Assembly: GCA_041492185.1 (NCBI GenBank)
Contig: JBGPWL010000016.1
Coordinates: 1 to 64,000 of the forward strand
Reading direction: 5' to 3'
Origin: JAOAPY01 sp041492185
GTDB lineage: Bacteria > Acidobacteriota > Blastocatellia > Pyrinomonadales > Pyrinomonadaceae
DNA length: 64,000 bases
Shown here: piece by piece, positions 16,686 to 24,671 of the stretch
Numbering within the stretch: the stretch's first letter is position 1
Layout of the letters: every line of letters begins with the position of its first letter
Program-made: the position numbers and the translations under genes
Notes under the pieces: model-generated
The model's database searches: none
The model's input: the letters and a program-made list of their open reading frames with translations, nothing else
What the model was told of the DNA's origin: nothing

Positions 16686-18791
16686 CTATTCTTCTTCCTC
16701 GCCTCTGATTCTTCCCTCCGCGCGCGCTTGCTCGACGACTTTCTGCGCGAACTGGGGCGGCAGCGGATCGTAGTGAGAAAACTGCATGTGAAATGAGCCG
16801 CGCGCGGCGGTGATCGAATTCAGAGTTGACTGGTAGTTGAGCATTTCGGCCATCGGCACCTGCGCTTTCACGACCTGTTGATTGCCGCTCGCTTCCATGC
16901 CCTGCACGCGGCCGCGGCGCGAGTTGAGATCGCCCATGATGTCGCCGCTGTATTCCTGCGGCGCCGTAATCTCCACATCCATCAGCGGCTCGAGCAATAC
17001 CGGTTTGACCTTCTCGATGGCGGCGCGAAACGCTTTGCGGCCCGCGGCACGAAACGAATGCTCATCCGAATCGACGTTGTGGTAAGAACCATCGATTAGT
17101 GTGACTTTGAAATCGACCAGCGGATAGCCGGCGATCGCGCCTGACGCCGCGGCTTCGACAATGCCTTTCTCGATCGCCGGACGAAACTGCTGAGGTACCG
17201 AACCGCCGAAGATCTTATCCTCAAAAATGAAGCCGCCGCCGCGCGGCAACGGCTCAAAGACGCATTTGCAATCGCCAAACTGACCCCGGCCGCCGGTCTG
17301 TTTCTTGTGCCGGCCCTGCACCTCGGCGCGCAGCGTGATCGTTTCCTTGTAAGGAACTTTCGGCGGGTGCAGCATCACTTCAACGCTGTAACGCTTCTTC
17401 AGTTTTTCAACCACGCTCTCGACGTGCACCTGGCCCGAGCCGGCGAGCAGAAATTCTTTGGTCTGCGCGTCGCGGCTGAAGTGGAGCGCCGGATCTTCTT
17501 CGAGAATCTTGTGGAGCGCCGCGCTGATCTTCTCCTCGTCCTGTCGCGATTTTGGTTCGATGGCAAAAGCGATAGCCGCCTCGGGATACACAACTGGGTC
17601 GTAAACAATCGGCTTGCTCTTATCGCAAAGTGTATCGCCCGTTTGCGTCTCTTTCAGTTTCACGCACGCGACGATGTCGCCGGCATGCGCCTCGGAAACC
17701 TTGTCGAGTTGTTTACCCTGCATCGTGTGCAAAGCCCCAAGCCGCTCGCTCGCGCCGCGCGTCGAGTTAAAGACAGTCGCATCCGTAAAAACTTTGCCGC
17801 TGATGACCTTCATGACGTTGATGCGGCCCGCAAATGGATCGGCAACAGTGCGGAAGCAATAGGCGGAAAATGGTTCCATGTCGCTGTATTTGCGCGCGAG
17901 CTTTTCGGCGTCCGGACCAGCATCGACGGGTTTGCCATACTCAGCTTCGTGGTGCGCCGGATCGGGCGCGTAATCAACGATCGAGTTGAGCAACGCGCGC
18001 AGGCCAACCTGCGTGATGCCGGAAACGGCGAAGACCGGACAGAGTTTGCTCGCCGCGATCGCTTTGTTGATGTTTGGCAGAATGTCTGATTCTTCGAGCG
18101 TCCCCTGATCGAAATACTTTTCCATCAAGGCATCGTCAGACTCGGCGACGAGTTCAATCAGGCGTTCTCGCGTTTTGTCGACAAGGTCGCGTCCCTCGCT
18201 CGGGATCTCAATTTCTTTGGCCTGTCCGTCGGCGCCGAGTTCGTAAGCCTTCATGTGTACGACATCGACGACGCCGCGAAAGTCCTTCTCTTTTCCAATC
18301 GGCAGCGTGAACGGAATAATTGCGCGGCTAAAAGTTTTCTGGGCGCTTTCGAGCGCCGTAGCAAAGTCAGCGTGCTCTTTATCGAGTTTCGTAATCACCA
18401 TCATGCGCGGCAGGATGAATTCGTTGGCATAGGCCCAGGTTTTTTCCGTCTGCACCTCGACGCCTTTCACGCCGTCAACAACCACGAGCGCGCAATCGGC
18501 AACGCGCAGCGCCGGACGCGCATGGGCCACGAACGCCGCGTATCCCGGCGTATCTATAAAAGTGATTTTGGTTTCGCGATGATCTAAATGAGCGAGTGCG
18601 GTATTGAGTGTAATCTTGCGGGCGATGGAATCTTCTTCGTAATCGGTAACGGTGGTGCCCTCATCTACTTTTCCCCAGCGTGGTGTGGCTCCGGCGACGA
18701 AGAGAAGCGAACTTATGAGTTGCGTCTTCCCTGCGTCGCCATGTCCAATGACCGCAAGGTTGCGGATGGCTTCCGTAGCATAGGCTTTCAT
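16686..18791 (-). CDS. fusA2: Elongation factor G paralogue (EF-G II type)
   Basis: A translational GTPase of 701 residues. G1 is GHGDAGKT (16-23), G3 DTPG near 78-81, and G4 TKLD near 132. Domains II-V follow, including the GGRGQFGDCKCVFEPL block and a C-terminal EF-G fold. It has features of the second-type EF-G lineage (start AYATEAIRNLAVIGHGDAGK, GATPRWGKVDEG) rather than of canonical fusA, which normally sits in the str operon with rpsL, rpsG and tuf. No ribosomal genes are near. Its job (translocation, recycling or a stress variant) cannot be told from sequence. Confidence 0.9.
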   Translation of the reverse strand: MKAYATEAIRNLAVIGHGDAGKTQLISSLLFVAGATPRWGKVDEGTTVTDYEEDSIARKITLNTALAHLDHRETKITFIDTPGYAAFVAHARPALRVADCALVVVDGVKGVEVQTEKTWAYANEFILPRMMVITKLDKEHADFATALESAQKTFSRAIIPFTLPIGKEKDFRGVVDVVHMKAYELGADGQAKEIEIPSEGRDLVDKTRERLIELVAESDDALMEKYFDQGTLEESDILPNINKAIAASKLCPVFAVSGITQVGLRALLNSIVDYAPDPAHHEAEYGKPVDAGPDAEKLARKYSDMEPFSAYCFRTVADPFAGRINVMKVISGKVFTDATVFNSTRGASERLGALHTMQGKQLDKVSEAHAGDIVACVKLKETQTGDTLCDKSKPIVYDPVVYPEAAIAFAIEPKSRQDEEKISAALHKILEEDPALHFSRDAQTKEFLLAGSGQVHVESVVEKLKKRYSVEVMLHPPKVPYKETITLRAEVQGRHKKQTGGRGQFGDCKCVFEPLPRGGGFIFEDKIFGGSVPQQFRPAIEKGIVEAAASGAIAGYPLVDFKVTLIDGSYHNVDSDEHSFRAAGRKAFRAAIEKVKPVLLEPLMDVEITAPQEYSGDIMGDLNSRRGRVQGMEASGNQQVVKAQVPMAEMLNYQSTLNSITAARGSFHMQFSHYDPLPPQFAQKVVEQARAEGRIRGEEEE

Positions 18792-18932
18792 AAAGGTATT
18801 AGCTTCCTTTCAGGCTTGATTTTGGCGAAAGAGACCCACGCGCTTACAGTCAAAGCTTCGAAGAACGGTCGTGTGTCTTCCGGTATGAGGTAATTTATCC
18901 GAGCAGCTATCGGAAAGGCAAGTTGATGGCAT

Positions 18933-19535
18933 CTACTCCGCGAGAAGCTTCTGAATCACACCGTCAGCCTCGTCATACGCTCCTTCGCCAACATGCGTCC
19001 AGCGAATGCGACCTGCTTTGTCGAGAATGAAAATTGTCGGCCAGGCTTCGACATTGTACGCGCGCCAAGTGGCGTAGTCGTTGTCGGTGACGACTGGATA
19101 ACGAATACCCAGCGAGGCCGTTTCGCGACGGACGTTGTCGATGTTTTTTTCTTCGTCAAGCTCCGGCGAGTGAACGCCGACTACAGTCAAACCCTTGTCG
19201 CGATAGCGCTCGTCCCAGCGTTTGACGTAAGGCAGCGTGTTGCGGCAGTTGTAGCAGCCGAAAGTCCAGAATTCGACCAGCACCACGCGTCCACGCAAAC
19301 TCTTCAGCGTCAGACTTTCCGAGTTGATCCAGGTTCCCGGCGCAAACTCCGGCGCCGTTGGACCATCTTTCACCGCAGCATTTCCGCTGGACGTGCGCGG
19401 CGACATTCCATGCGTGAAGATGCCGAAGGCCGAACCTTGTTTGGTAAGCGCCGCCGTGATCATGACGAGCAGTAAACCAGCGATGGCGATGGCAATGACA
19501 GTTTCGCGACGCATTCGATTGATGTCCGCCGTCAT
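18933..19535 (-). CDS. TlpA-like membrane-anchored thioredoxin-fold protein
   Basis: The 200-residue form from ATG 19535 has an N-terminal membrane anchor (AIAIAGLLLVMITAAL) and a periplasmic redoxin domain. The active-site motif is FWTFGCYNCRNTLPYVKRW, a CxxC of the form CYNC. This is followed by the HSPELDEEKN segment and the cis-proline region AWPTIFILDKAGRIRW. Such proteins reduce or exchange disulfides in the envelope or act in redoxin-type peroxide defence. In-frame starts also exist at 19616 and at Met 19514, and the ribosome site does not decide between them. Confidence 0.85.
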   Translation of the reverse strand: MTADINRMRRETVIAIAIAGLLLVMITAALTKQGSAFGIFTHGMSPRTSSGNAAVKDGPTAPEFAPGTWINSESLTLKSLRGRVVLVEFWTFGCYNCRNTLPYVKRWDERYRDKGLTVVGVHSPELDEEKNIDNVRRETASLGIRYPVVTDNDYATWRAYNVEAWPTIFILDKAGRIRWTHVGEGAYDEADGVIQKLLAE

Positions 19536-19672
19536 TGTAACTCGTATTGGCGTTTCTATGCACCGAATCCCCGGAATCTGATCGAGGCAAGCGATCTTCT
19601 GAACCATCCTGTGCATCGTAAGTGTGACAACATTTGAGATCCAGAAGAATTGTTCTGGAGAAGGAGTGGTTT

Positions 19673-20410
19673 ATGTTTTACAGAAGAAGATTATTCCCCA
19701 TTCTCCTAACTTTAGCCTTGATCATTGCCGCGTCATTGAACGTCGCTTCGGCAGCGGGACGCACCGGCAATGACGATCAGAAAAAGACTCCCGTTGAGGC
19801 GCCTCTTAATATCGCGATCCTGATTCAGGACGATCTCGTGTCAAGTGTCGGCAACGAGCTTGGTGTTACAGCCGACTTTATCCGTTCGTTGCCAAAAGGC
19901 TCGCGCGTGATGGTTGGTTACATCACCGCAGGCTCGCTGCAAGTGCGCCAACCGTTCACTGCAGACCTGAACCAGGCCGCGCGGTCGCTTAGAATTCCGC
20001 TGGCCAACGTTAACGCTGCGCCTTTCAATCCTTATGTGGAAGTGATCGAAGCGCTGCGCCGTTTCGACGCGAGCGGGAAGGGAAGAAACGCGTTGTTGCT
20101 CATCTCGGATGGTCTCGACGTCTCGCGCGGATTTGATTCGACCTCTGCGGGACGCACGCTCGATCTCGAGCGCGCGATTCGTGAAGCGAACTCGCGTCAG
20201 GTGGCGATCTATTCGTTTTATGCACCATCTGTCGGACTGACCAGCCACAGCCGGCTCGCTGCGAGCTACGGCCAGAGTTCGCTGAATAGAATTTCAAACG
20301 ACACAGGGGGCCGGGCTTTTTTTCAGGGCACCACTGGTTTTGTGACGTTTGATTCGTACTTCGATCATTTGCGCGCGGCACTGAACGCTCAGTACGCGCG
20401 CGCTTACTAG
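19673..20410 (+). CDS. Secreted von Willebrand A-like protein
   Basis: The protein has 245 residues from ATG 19673, which is preceded by GAAGGAG. A signal peptide (LFPILLTLALIIAASLNVASA) is clear. The mature part resembles the VWFA-related domain common in Acidobacteriota: a hydrophobic strand NIAILIQDDLVSSV at the place of the MIDAS strand, then RNALLLISDGLDVSRGF and QVAIYSFYAPSVG. The first strand lacks the classic DxSxS (it reads QDDLVSS), so metal binding is uncertain. The gene is divergent from the redoxin gene and followed by a good terminator. Confidence 0.78.
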   Translation: MFYRRRLFPILLTLALIIAASLNVASAAGRTGNDDQKKTPVEAPLNIAILIQDDLVSSVGNELGVTADFIRSLPKGSRVMVGYITAGSLQVRQPFTADLNQAARSLRIPLANVNAAPFNPYVEVIEALRRFDASGKGRNALLLISDGLDVSRGFDSTSAGRTLDLERAIREANSRQVAIYSFYAPSVGLTSHSRLAASYGQSSLNRISNDTGGRAFFQGTTGFVTFDSYFDHLRAALNAQYARAY

Positions 20411-20442
20411 ATAATCCTGGTTCGCGATCACCCCAGCAGGAG

Positions 20443-20479
20443 ACGCCGTCCGCGGAGCGAGAGCTCGCGGCGGCGTTTT
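20443..20479 (+). terminator. Intrinsic terminator after the vWA-like gene
   Basis: The stem ACGCCG-CCGC-GAGC pairs with GCTC-GCGG-CGGCGT around a GAGA tetraloop and is followed by TTT. It lies 33 bases after the stop codon at 20410. Confidence 0.7.
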
Positions 20480-20633
20480 GCGCTTGACGCATCGCTTAGA
20501 ATACTTTCGTCCGCTGGCAGCTTGAGGCTTGGCTGGTCATTGAACACGATGTTAAAGTTGTTCCCGCGCCGGAGTAGCTTGCGTTGGCCATCCTCCGGCC
20601 CACTGGATCGCTCACGCTGAACAGACTGGCAAA

Positions 20634-20963
20634 GTGCGCGAATACTGCTTAATCGTCGAGGGTGCTTACCTCTCGGAGTCCGACGCCGAACATGCCCTGC
20701 GCGACCCGTTCATTGAGGACTGGGTCGAACAGACGGGTAGCTTTCGCATCCACAACATGAACGAGATTCAGATTACGCCGGGAGTGACGCTCGGTTCGCT
20801 CGGCGTGGTGATGCTCGACGAACGCGTATTCGAGATCGCGAGCACCGACGCGGAGCATCCGTTGACGGAACACAAAGCTAAGGGCGTGGCTGATGCACTG
20901 CGCCGTCAGGATATGTTTGACGAGATCAAGATTGAGCCGCGCGATTCTGATCCGGTTGAATAG
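20634..20963 (+). CDS. Small conserved-looking unknown protein
   Basis: The 109-residue soluble protein is read from GTG 20634. It has an alternating hydrophobic pattern (YCLIVEGAYLSESDAEHAL, GVTLGSLGVVML) that suggests a compact alpha/beta fold. There is no motif, cysteine cluster or membrane segment. No strong ribosome site is visible, so the start is uncertain. It precedes the macro-domain gene by 43 bases on the same strand and may be co-transcribed with it. Confidence 0.55.
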   Translation: MREYCLIVEGAYLSESDAEHALRDPFIEDWVEQTGSFRIHNMNEIQITPGVTLGSLGVVMLDERVFEIASTDAEHPLTEHKAKGVADALRRQDMFDEIKIEPRDSDPVE

Positions 20964-21006
20964 GGAAACGAGTTACCTGATTTTCTGATCGAATGTTCCC
21001 CCTAAT

Positions 21007-21573
21007 TTGTTTGTGTCAGAGAACTACGAAAAGGCATTTCTAAACGAACGCGTAAAGACGCTGGTCGGAGATATCACGCTCCAGAATGTCGACGCGATCG
21101 TTAACGCCGCAAATTCGTCATTGATGGGCGGCGGCGGTGTCGATGGCGCGATACATCGAGCCGGTGGAGCAGAAATTCTTAAACAATGTAGCGAAATTCG
21201 GCGCGCGCGCTTTCCCGAAGGACTGCCGACTGGTGAAGCGGTGATTACTACTGGCGGCGAGCTGGCTGCGCTTTACGTGATTCACACCGTCGGGCCAATC
21301 TACGGTCAGCATCGAGGCAAAGAGGCAGAGTTGCTCGCGAACTGCTATCACAATTCGCTTTCGCTAGCGGTCGAAAAGAATCTAACCTCGATCGCATACC
21401 CCGCGATCTCGACCGGCATTTATGGTTATCCGCCGGCAGAGGCAGCCGAAGTTGCTTCGAGGACGATCGAGAACTTTCTGGCAAGCGATCGGCAGTTGCA
21501 AGAAGTGCGGCTGGTGTTTTTTCAAGCGCGAGATGTAGAAGTGTTCTTAGCGAACCAGAAGTTCAATGAGTAG
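21007..21573 (+). CDS. Macro domain protein (O-acetyl-ADP-ribose deacetylase type)
   Basis: Macro domains bind or hydrolyse ADP-ribose derivatives. The 188-residue protein has the family hallmarks VDAIVNAANSSLMGGGGVDG with AIHRAGG (about 35-60), the substrate-loop region LPTGEAVITTGGEL, and AYPAISTGIYGYPPAEAA (about 135-155). These match the MacroD-type deacetylase group (YmdB-like). The start is either TTG 21007 or GTG 21013; neither has a clear ribosome site. A conspicuous inverted repeat follows. Confidence 0.9.
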   Translation: MFVSENYEKAFLNERVKTLVGDITLQNVDAIVNAANSSLMGGGGVDGAIHRAGGAEILKQCSEIRRARFPEGLPTGEAVITTGGELAALYVIHTVGPIYGQHRGKEAELLANCYHNSLSLAVEKNLTSIAYPAISTGIYGYPPAEAAEVASRTIENFLASDRQLQEVRLVFFQARDVEVFLANQKFNE

Positions 21574-21593
21574 GAGAGGCAAGCGGGGCAGAG

Positions 21594-21677
21594 CGGGGCA
21601 GAAGCCCGACCGTAAGGGAGGGCGTTATTTTGTGGCGTTAATTAGACGTCCTCCCTTACGGTCGGGCTTCTGCCCCG
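21594..21677. repeat. Perfect 28-bp inverted repeat
   Basis: The arms at 21594-21621 and 21650-21677 are exact reverse complements, separated by a 28-base AT-rich spacer. The core reads GCCCGACCGTAAGGGAGG. It sits between the macro-domain stop (21573) and the phosphorylase start (21698). It could act as a bidirectional terminator or be a copy of a dispersed palindromic element. Confidence 0.85.
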
Positions 21678-21697
21678 TTCGCGATTGAAACCGACGA

Positions 21698-23863
21698 ATG
21701 CATATTGAAACAGAAACCGAAATAGAACTCCTGGCCTCGCCGCGCACGCGCGGATTGCCACCAACGCTGCAACCATTGGAGCGCTTGTCGTGGAACTACT
21801 GGTGGATCTGGTCGCCCGACGGCCCCAGCATTTTTCGCGATCTCGATCCGGAGATCTGGGAAGAGTACGAGCACAATCCTCGTTTGCTGCTGGCGAAGAC
21901 CTCGGAGTATCGCCTGGCGCAGATGGCTACCGATCCGGTTTACATCGATCGCGTGCGCCGGTTGACCGACGCTTTCGATCACTACATGAACGCGGCCGAT
22001 ACCTGGTCGCCTCCCGAAGGTCGGAGCAAAATCACGGCGGAACATCCGGTGGCCTATTTTTGCGCGGAGTATGGCGTTCACAACTCTTTGCCGCTCTATT
22101 CCGGCGGCCTCGGAATACTGGCGGGCGATCACCTGAAATCAGCCAGCGATCTGCGATTGCCGCTGGTGGCAATCGGCCTGCTGTATCGTTACGGATATTT
22201 TCGGCAACGGTTGAGGCGCGACGGCTGGCAAGAGGAATATTACGGCGAGACGCACCCGTCTGAGTTGCCCATCAAACAAGTCGAGAACGATGACGGCACG
22301 CCGCTGCTGATCGAATTGATGATTCGCGGTCGGTCGGTGCGCGCGCGAACGTGGCGCGCGGATGTTGGACGCGTGGCGCTTTATCTCCTCGATACAAACA
22401 TTGAGGAAAATGACGAGACGGATCGGTTGGTCACAGGTCACCTCTATGGCGGAGATCGCGACACGCGCATCGTTCAGGAAATGTTGCTCGGCATCGGCGG
22501 CGTCCGTCTGCTACGCAAGCTGGGCATCGACCCACATGTATTTCATCTCAACGAAGGTCACTCGGCTTTTCTGACGATGGAGCTGGCGCGTGAACTCATC
22601 CAGTCAAGGCAACTTGCCTTTTCAGAAGCGGCAAAGATTGTGCGCGAGCGTTGCGTATTCACGACGCATACGCCCGTGGCCGCCGGTAACGATGAATTTG
22701 ATCTCGATTCGATCAAGAGATGTTTCAACTCGTCTTACGAGCATGAGCTGGGTTTGAGTCATGAGGAGTTTATTGCTCTCGGTCGAGTGGACCCGGACAA
22801 CGCCGAAGAGTCATTTGGCCTGACACCGCTGGCAATGCGCATGTGTCGTTCGACCAACGGAGTCAGCCGCAGGCACGGCGAGGTGTCGCGCGCTCTGTGG
22901 CAGAAACTTTGGCCGGGGAGACCGGTTAGTGAAGTGCCAATTACGCACGTCACGAACGGCGTTCACGCGCCGACCTGGGTCGCGCCGCTGATTCGCTCGC
23001 TTTACGAAAAGTACGTGGGCGCAGATTGGGCGCAGTGCGTGCGCGATCGAGCGCGTTGGGAGGAATCGGTAGCCAGGATTTCCGACGAAGAATTATGGCG
23101 GGCGCACATGCTGCTCAAGCAGCGACTGGTGGCGTTCATCCGTCATCGTTCGTTTCATGCTCGCCTTAACCGCAGCGAGAGTATGGAGTACACCGAAGCG
23201 GCCCGCACGATGTTTGATCACCAGGCGCTCACGATTGGTTTCGCGCGGCGCGTCGCCGGTTACAAGCGCTGGGGTCTCCTGCTTACCGATCCGCATCGCT
23301 TGCTGCGTCTGATTAACAATGAAGAGCGACCGGTGCAATTTGTATTTGCCGGAAAAGCGCACCCGCAGGATCAGGGCGCGAAGTTTATTCTGCAACAGCT
23401 CGCTCAATGGAAATACGATCCGCTCGTTCGCCATCGCGCCGTGTTCCTGCAGGATTACGATCAGGAGATCGCGCGCCAACTGGTCCAGTCAGTCGACGTC
23501 TGGCTCAACGTGCCGCGCCGGCCACAGGAAGCGTCCGGCACCAGCGGCGAGAAAGTAGCGATCAATGGAGGCTTGAATCTTTCGATTCTCGATGGCTGGT
23601 GGTTTGAAGGCTATGACGGCACGAATGGTTTCGCGATTGGCAATACCACCGAATCGGCTGATGTCGCGGACATCGATCGAGCGGATGCCGAGTCGCTCTA
23701 TCGCGTGCTCGAAGAACAAGTCATACCGCGCTATTACACCCGCGACGCCGACGGGCTCCCCCGCGAGTGGATTGCGATGATGAAACGATCGATTGAAACG
23801 CTCGTGCCACGCTTTAACAGCGATCGCATGGTCGCCGAGTATGCGGAGCGGATTTACTCTTGA
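21698..23863 (+). CDS. glgP: Alpha-glucan phosphorylase
   Basis: This GT35 enzyme releases glucose-1-phosphate from glycogen or maltodextrin. The 721-residue protein begins with the DUF3417-type region of the short bacterial alpha-glucan phosphorylases (LERLSWNYWWIWSPDGPSIF). The catalytic core follows, with EHPVAYFCAEYGVHNSLPLYSGGLGILAGDH, FHLNEGHSAF and TNGVHAPTW. The pyridoxal-phosphate site is near residues 615-628 (ASGTSGEKVAINGG), with the expected lysine. It appears monocistronic; no other glycogen genes are near. Confidence 0.95.
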   Translation: MHIETETEIELLASPRTRGLPPTLQPLERLSWNYWWIWSPDGPSIFRDLDPEIWEEYEHNPRLLLAKTSEYRLAQMATDPVYIDRVRRLTDAFDHYMNAADTWSPPEGRSKITAEHPVAYFCAEYGVHNSLPLYSGGLGILAGDHLKSASDLRLPLVAIGLLYRYGYFRQRLRRDGWQEEYYGETHPSELPIKQVENDDGTPLLIELMIRGRSVRARTWRADVGRVALYLLDTNIEENDETDRLVTGHLYGGDRDTRIVQEMLLGIGGVRLLRKLGIDPHVFHLNEGHSAFLTMELARELIQSRQLAFSEAAKIVRERCVFTTHTPVAAGNDEFDLDSIKRCFNSSYEHELGLSHEEFIALGRVDPDNAEESFGLTPLAMRMCRSTNGVSRRHGEVSRALWQKLWPGRPVSEVPITHVTNGVHAPTWVAPLIRSLYEKYVGADWAQCVRDRARWEESVARISDEELWRAHMLLKQRLVAFIRHRSFHARLNRSESMEYTEAARTMFDHQALTIGFARRVAGYKRWGLLLTDPHRLLRLINNEERPVQFVFAGKAHPQDQGAKFILQQLAQWKYDPLVRHRAVFLQDYDQEIARQLVQSVDVWLNVPRRPQEASGTSGEKVAINGGLNLSILDGWWFEGYDGTNGFAIGNTTESADVADIDRADAESLYRVLEEQVIPRYYTRDADGLPREWIAMMKRSIETLVPRFNSDRMVAEYAERIYS

Positions 23864-23887
23864 GCAACTGCTGAAATAATCCGAGCG

Positions 23888-23896
23888 TGATATAAT
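23888..23896 (+). promoter_or_regulatory. Extended -10 promoter of the second Uma2 gene
   Basis: TGATATAAT fits TGnTATAAT, 30 bases before ATG 23927. It is the same element and spacing as at 16028, which suggests that the promoter travelled with the gene family. Confidence 0.6.
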
Positions 23897-23926
23897 CGCC
23901 CTGGTCATAATCGGGGACAATTGGCG

Positions 23927-24586
23927 ATGACTACTCAAACCGTAAGCCGCTTCGACTTCGTCGAAAAACTGCCAGCCGATACCACTGTGGTCATGCATGA
24001 CCAGAGTTGGGAGGACTACGAAGAAGTGCTGGAGAGTGTTGGCGAAAACCCAGGTCTGCGGATTAGTTACGACGAGGGGACGCTGCAAATCATGACACAC
24101 TCTCCCGAACACGAGAAGTACTCCTCTCTCATTCACGATCTGGTTCGTTTGGTAAGTCTTAGACTTCGGATTAAGGTTTTGACCTTCGGATCGGCCACCA
24201 TGAAAAAGCCGCGAAAGGAAAAAGGTCTTGAACCGGACGATTGTTTCTACGTTCAGACTGCTGATCTAATCGCGGGCAAGCAGCATATTGATTTCACTAC
24301 CGACCCACCACCCGATGTCGCAGTTGAAATAGATATCCATCATGACTCACTCTCAAAGTTTGGGATCTATGCTGCGCTCGGTGTCTCTGAGATTTGGCGC
24401 TACGACGAGGAGTCGCTGATCATTTACCACCTTGAAGCTGGGCAGTATGTCGAAATGCCATCGAGCCGCGCGTTACCCATACTGAGTGCTGATGTCTTAA
24501 GCGAATTCGTTGGCCGTATTCAGCGCGAAGACCAATATGAAATTCTACTTGCCTTTGAGGAATGGCTGACCGAGCGGCAGGTCTGA
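23927..24586 (+). CDS. Uma2 family putative endonuclease (DUF820)
   Basis: The 219-residue protein is the second Uma2/DUF820 protein in the window and is quite diverged from the one at 16067. The core segments are LEPDDCFYVQTADLI, PPDVAVEIDIHHDSLSKF and VSEIWRYDEESLIIYHL, in the order of the PD-(D/E)xK-like fold. ATG 23927 follows GGGGA. It has its own extended -10 promoter. Function unknown, as for the family. Confidence 0.85.
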   Translation: MTTQTVSRFDFVEKLPADTTVVMHDQSWEDYEEVLESVGENPGLRISYDEGTLQIMTHSPEHEKYSSLIHDLVRLVSLRLRIKVLTFGSATMKKPRKEKGLEPDDCFYVQTADLIAGKQHIDFTTDPPPDVAVEIDIHHDSLSKFGIYAALGVSEIWRYDEESLIIYHLEAGQYVEMPSSRALPILSADVLSEFVGRIQREDQYEILLAFEEWLTERQV

Positions 24587-24671
24587 TCCTTGGATCTGAA
24601 AAGCCATGCTTCCTTTCCAATCTTTCAATCCATTCGCCTCTCATAACCGTTCGTTGTAAACTAAGCAGACG

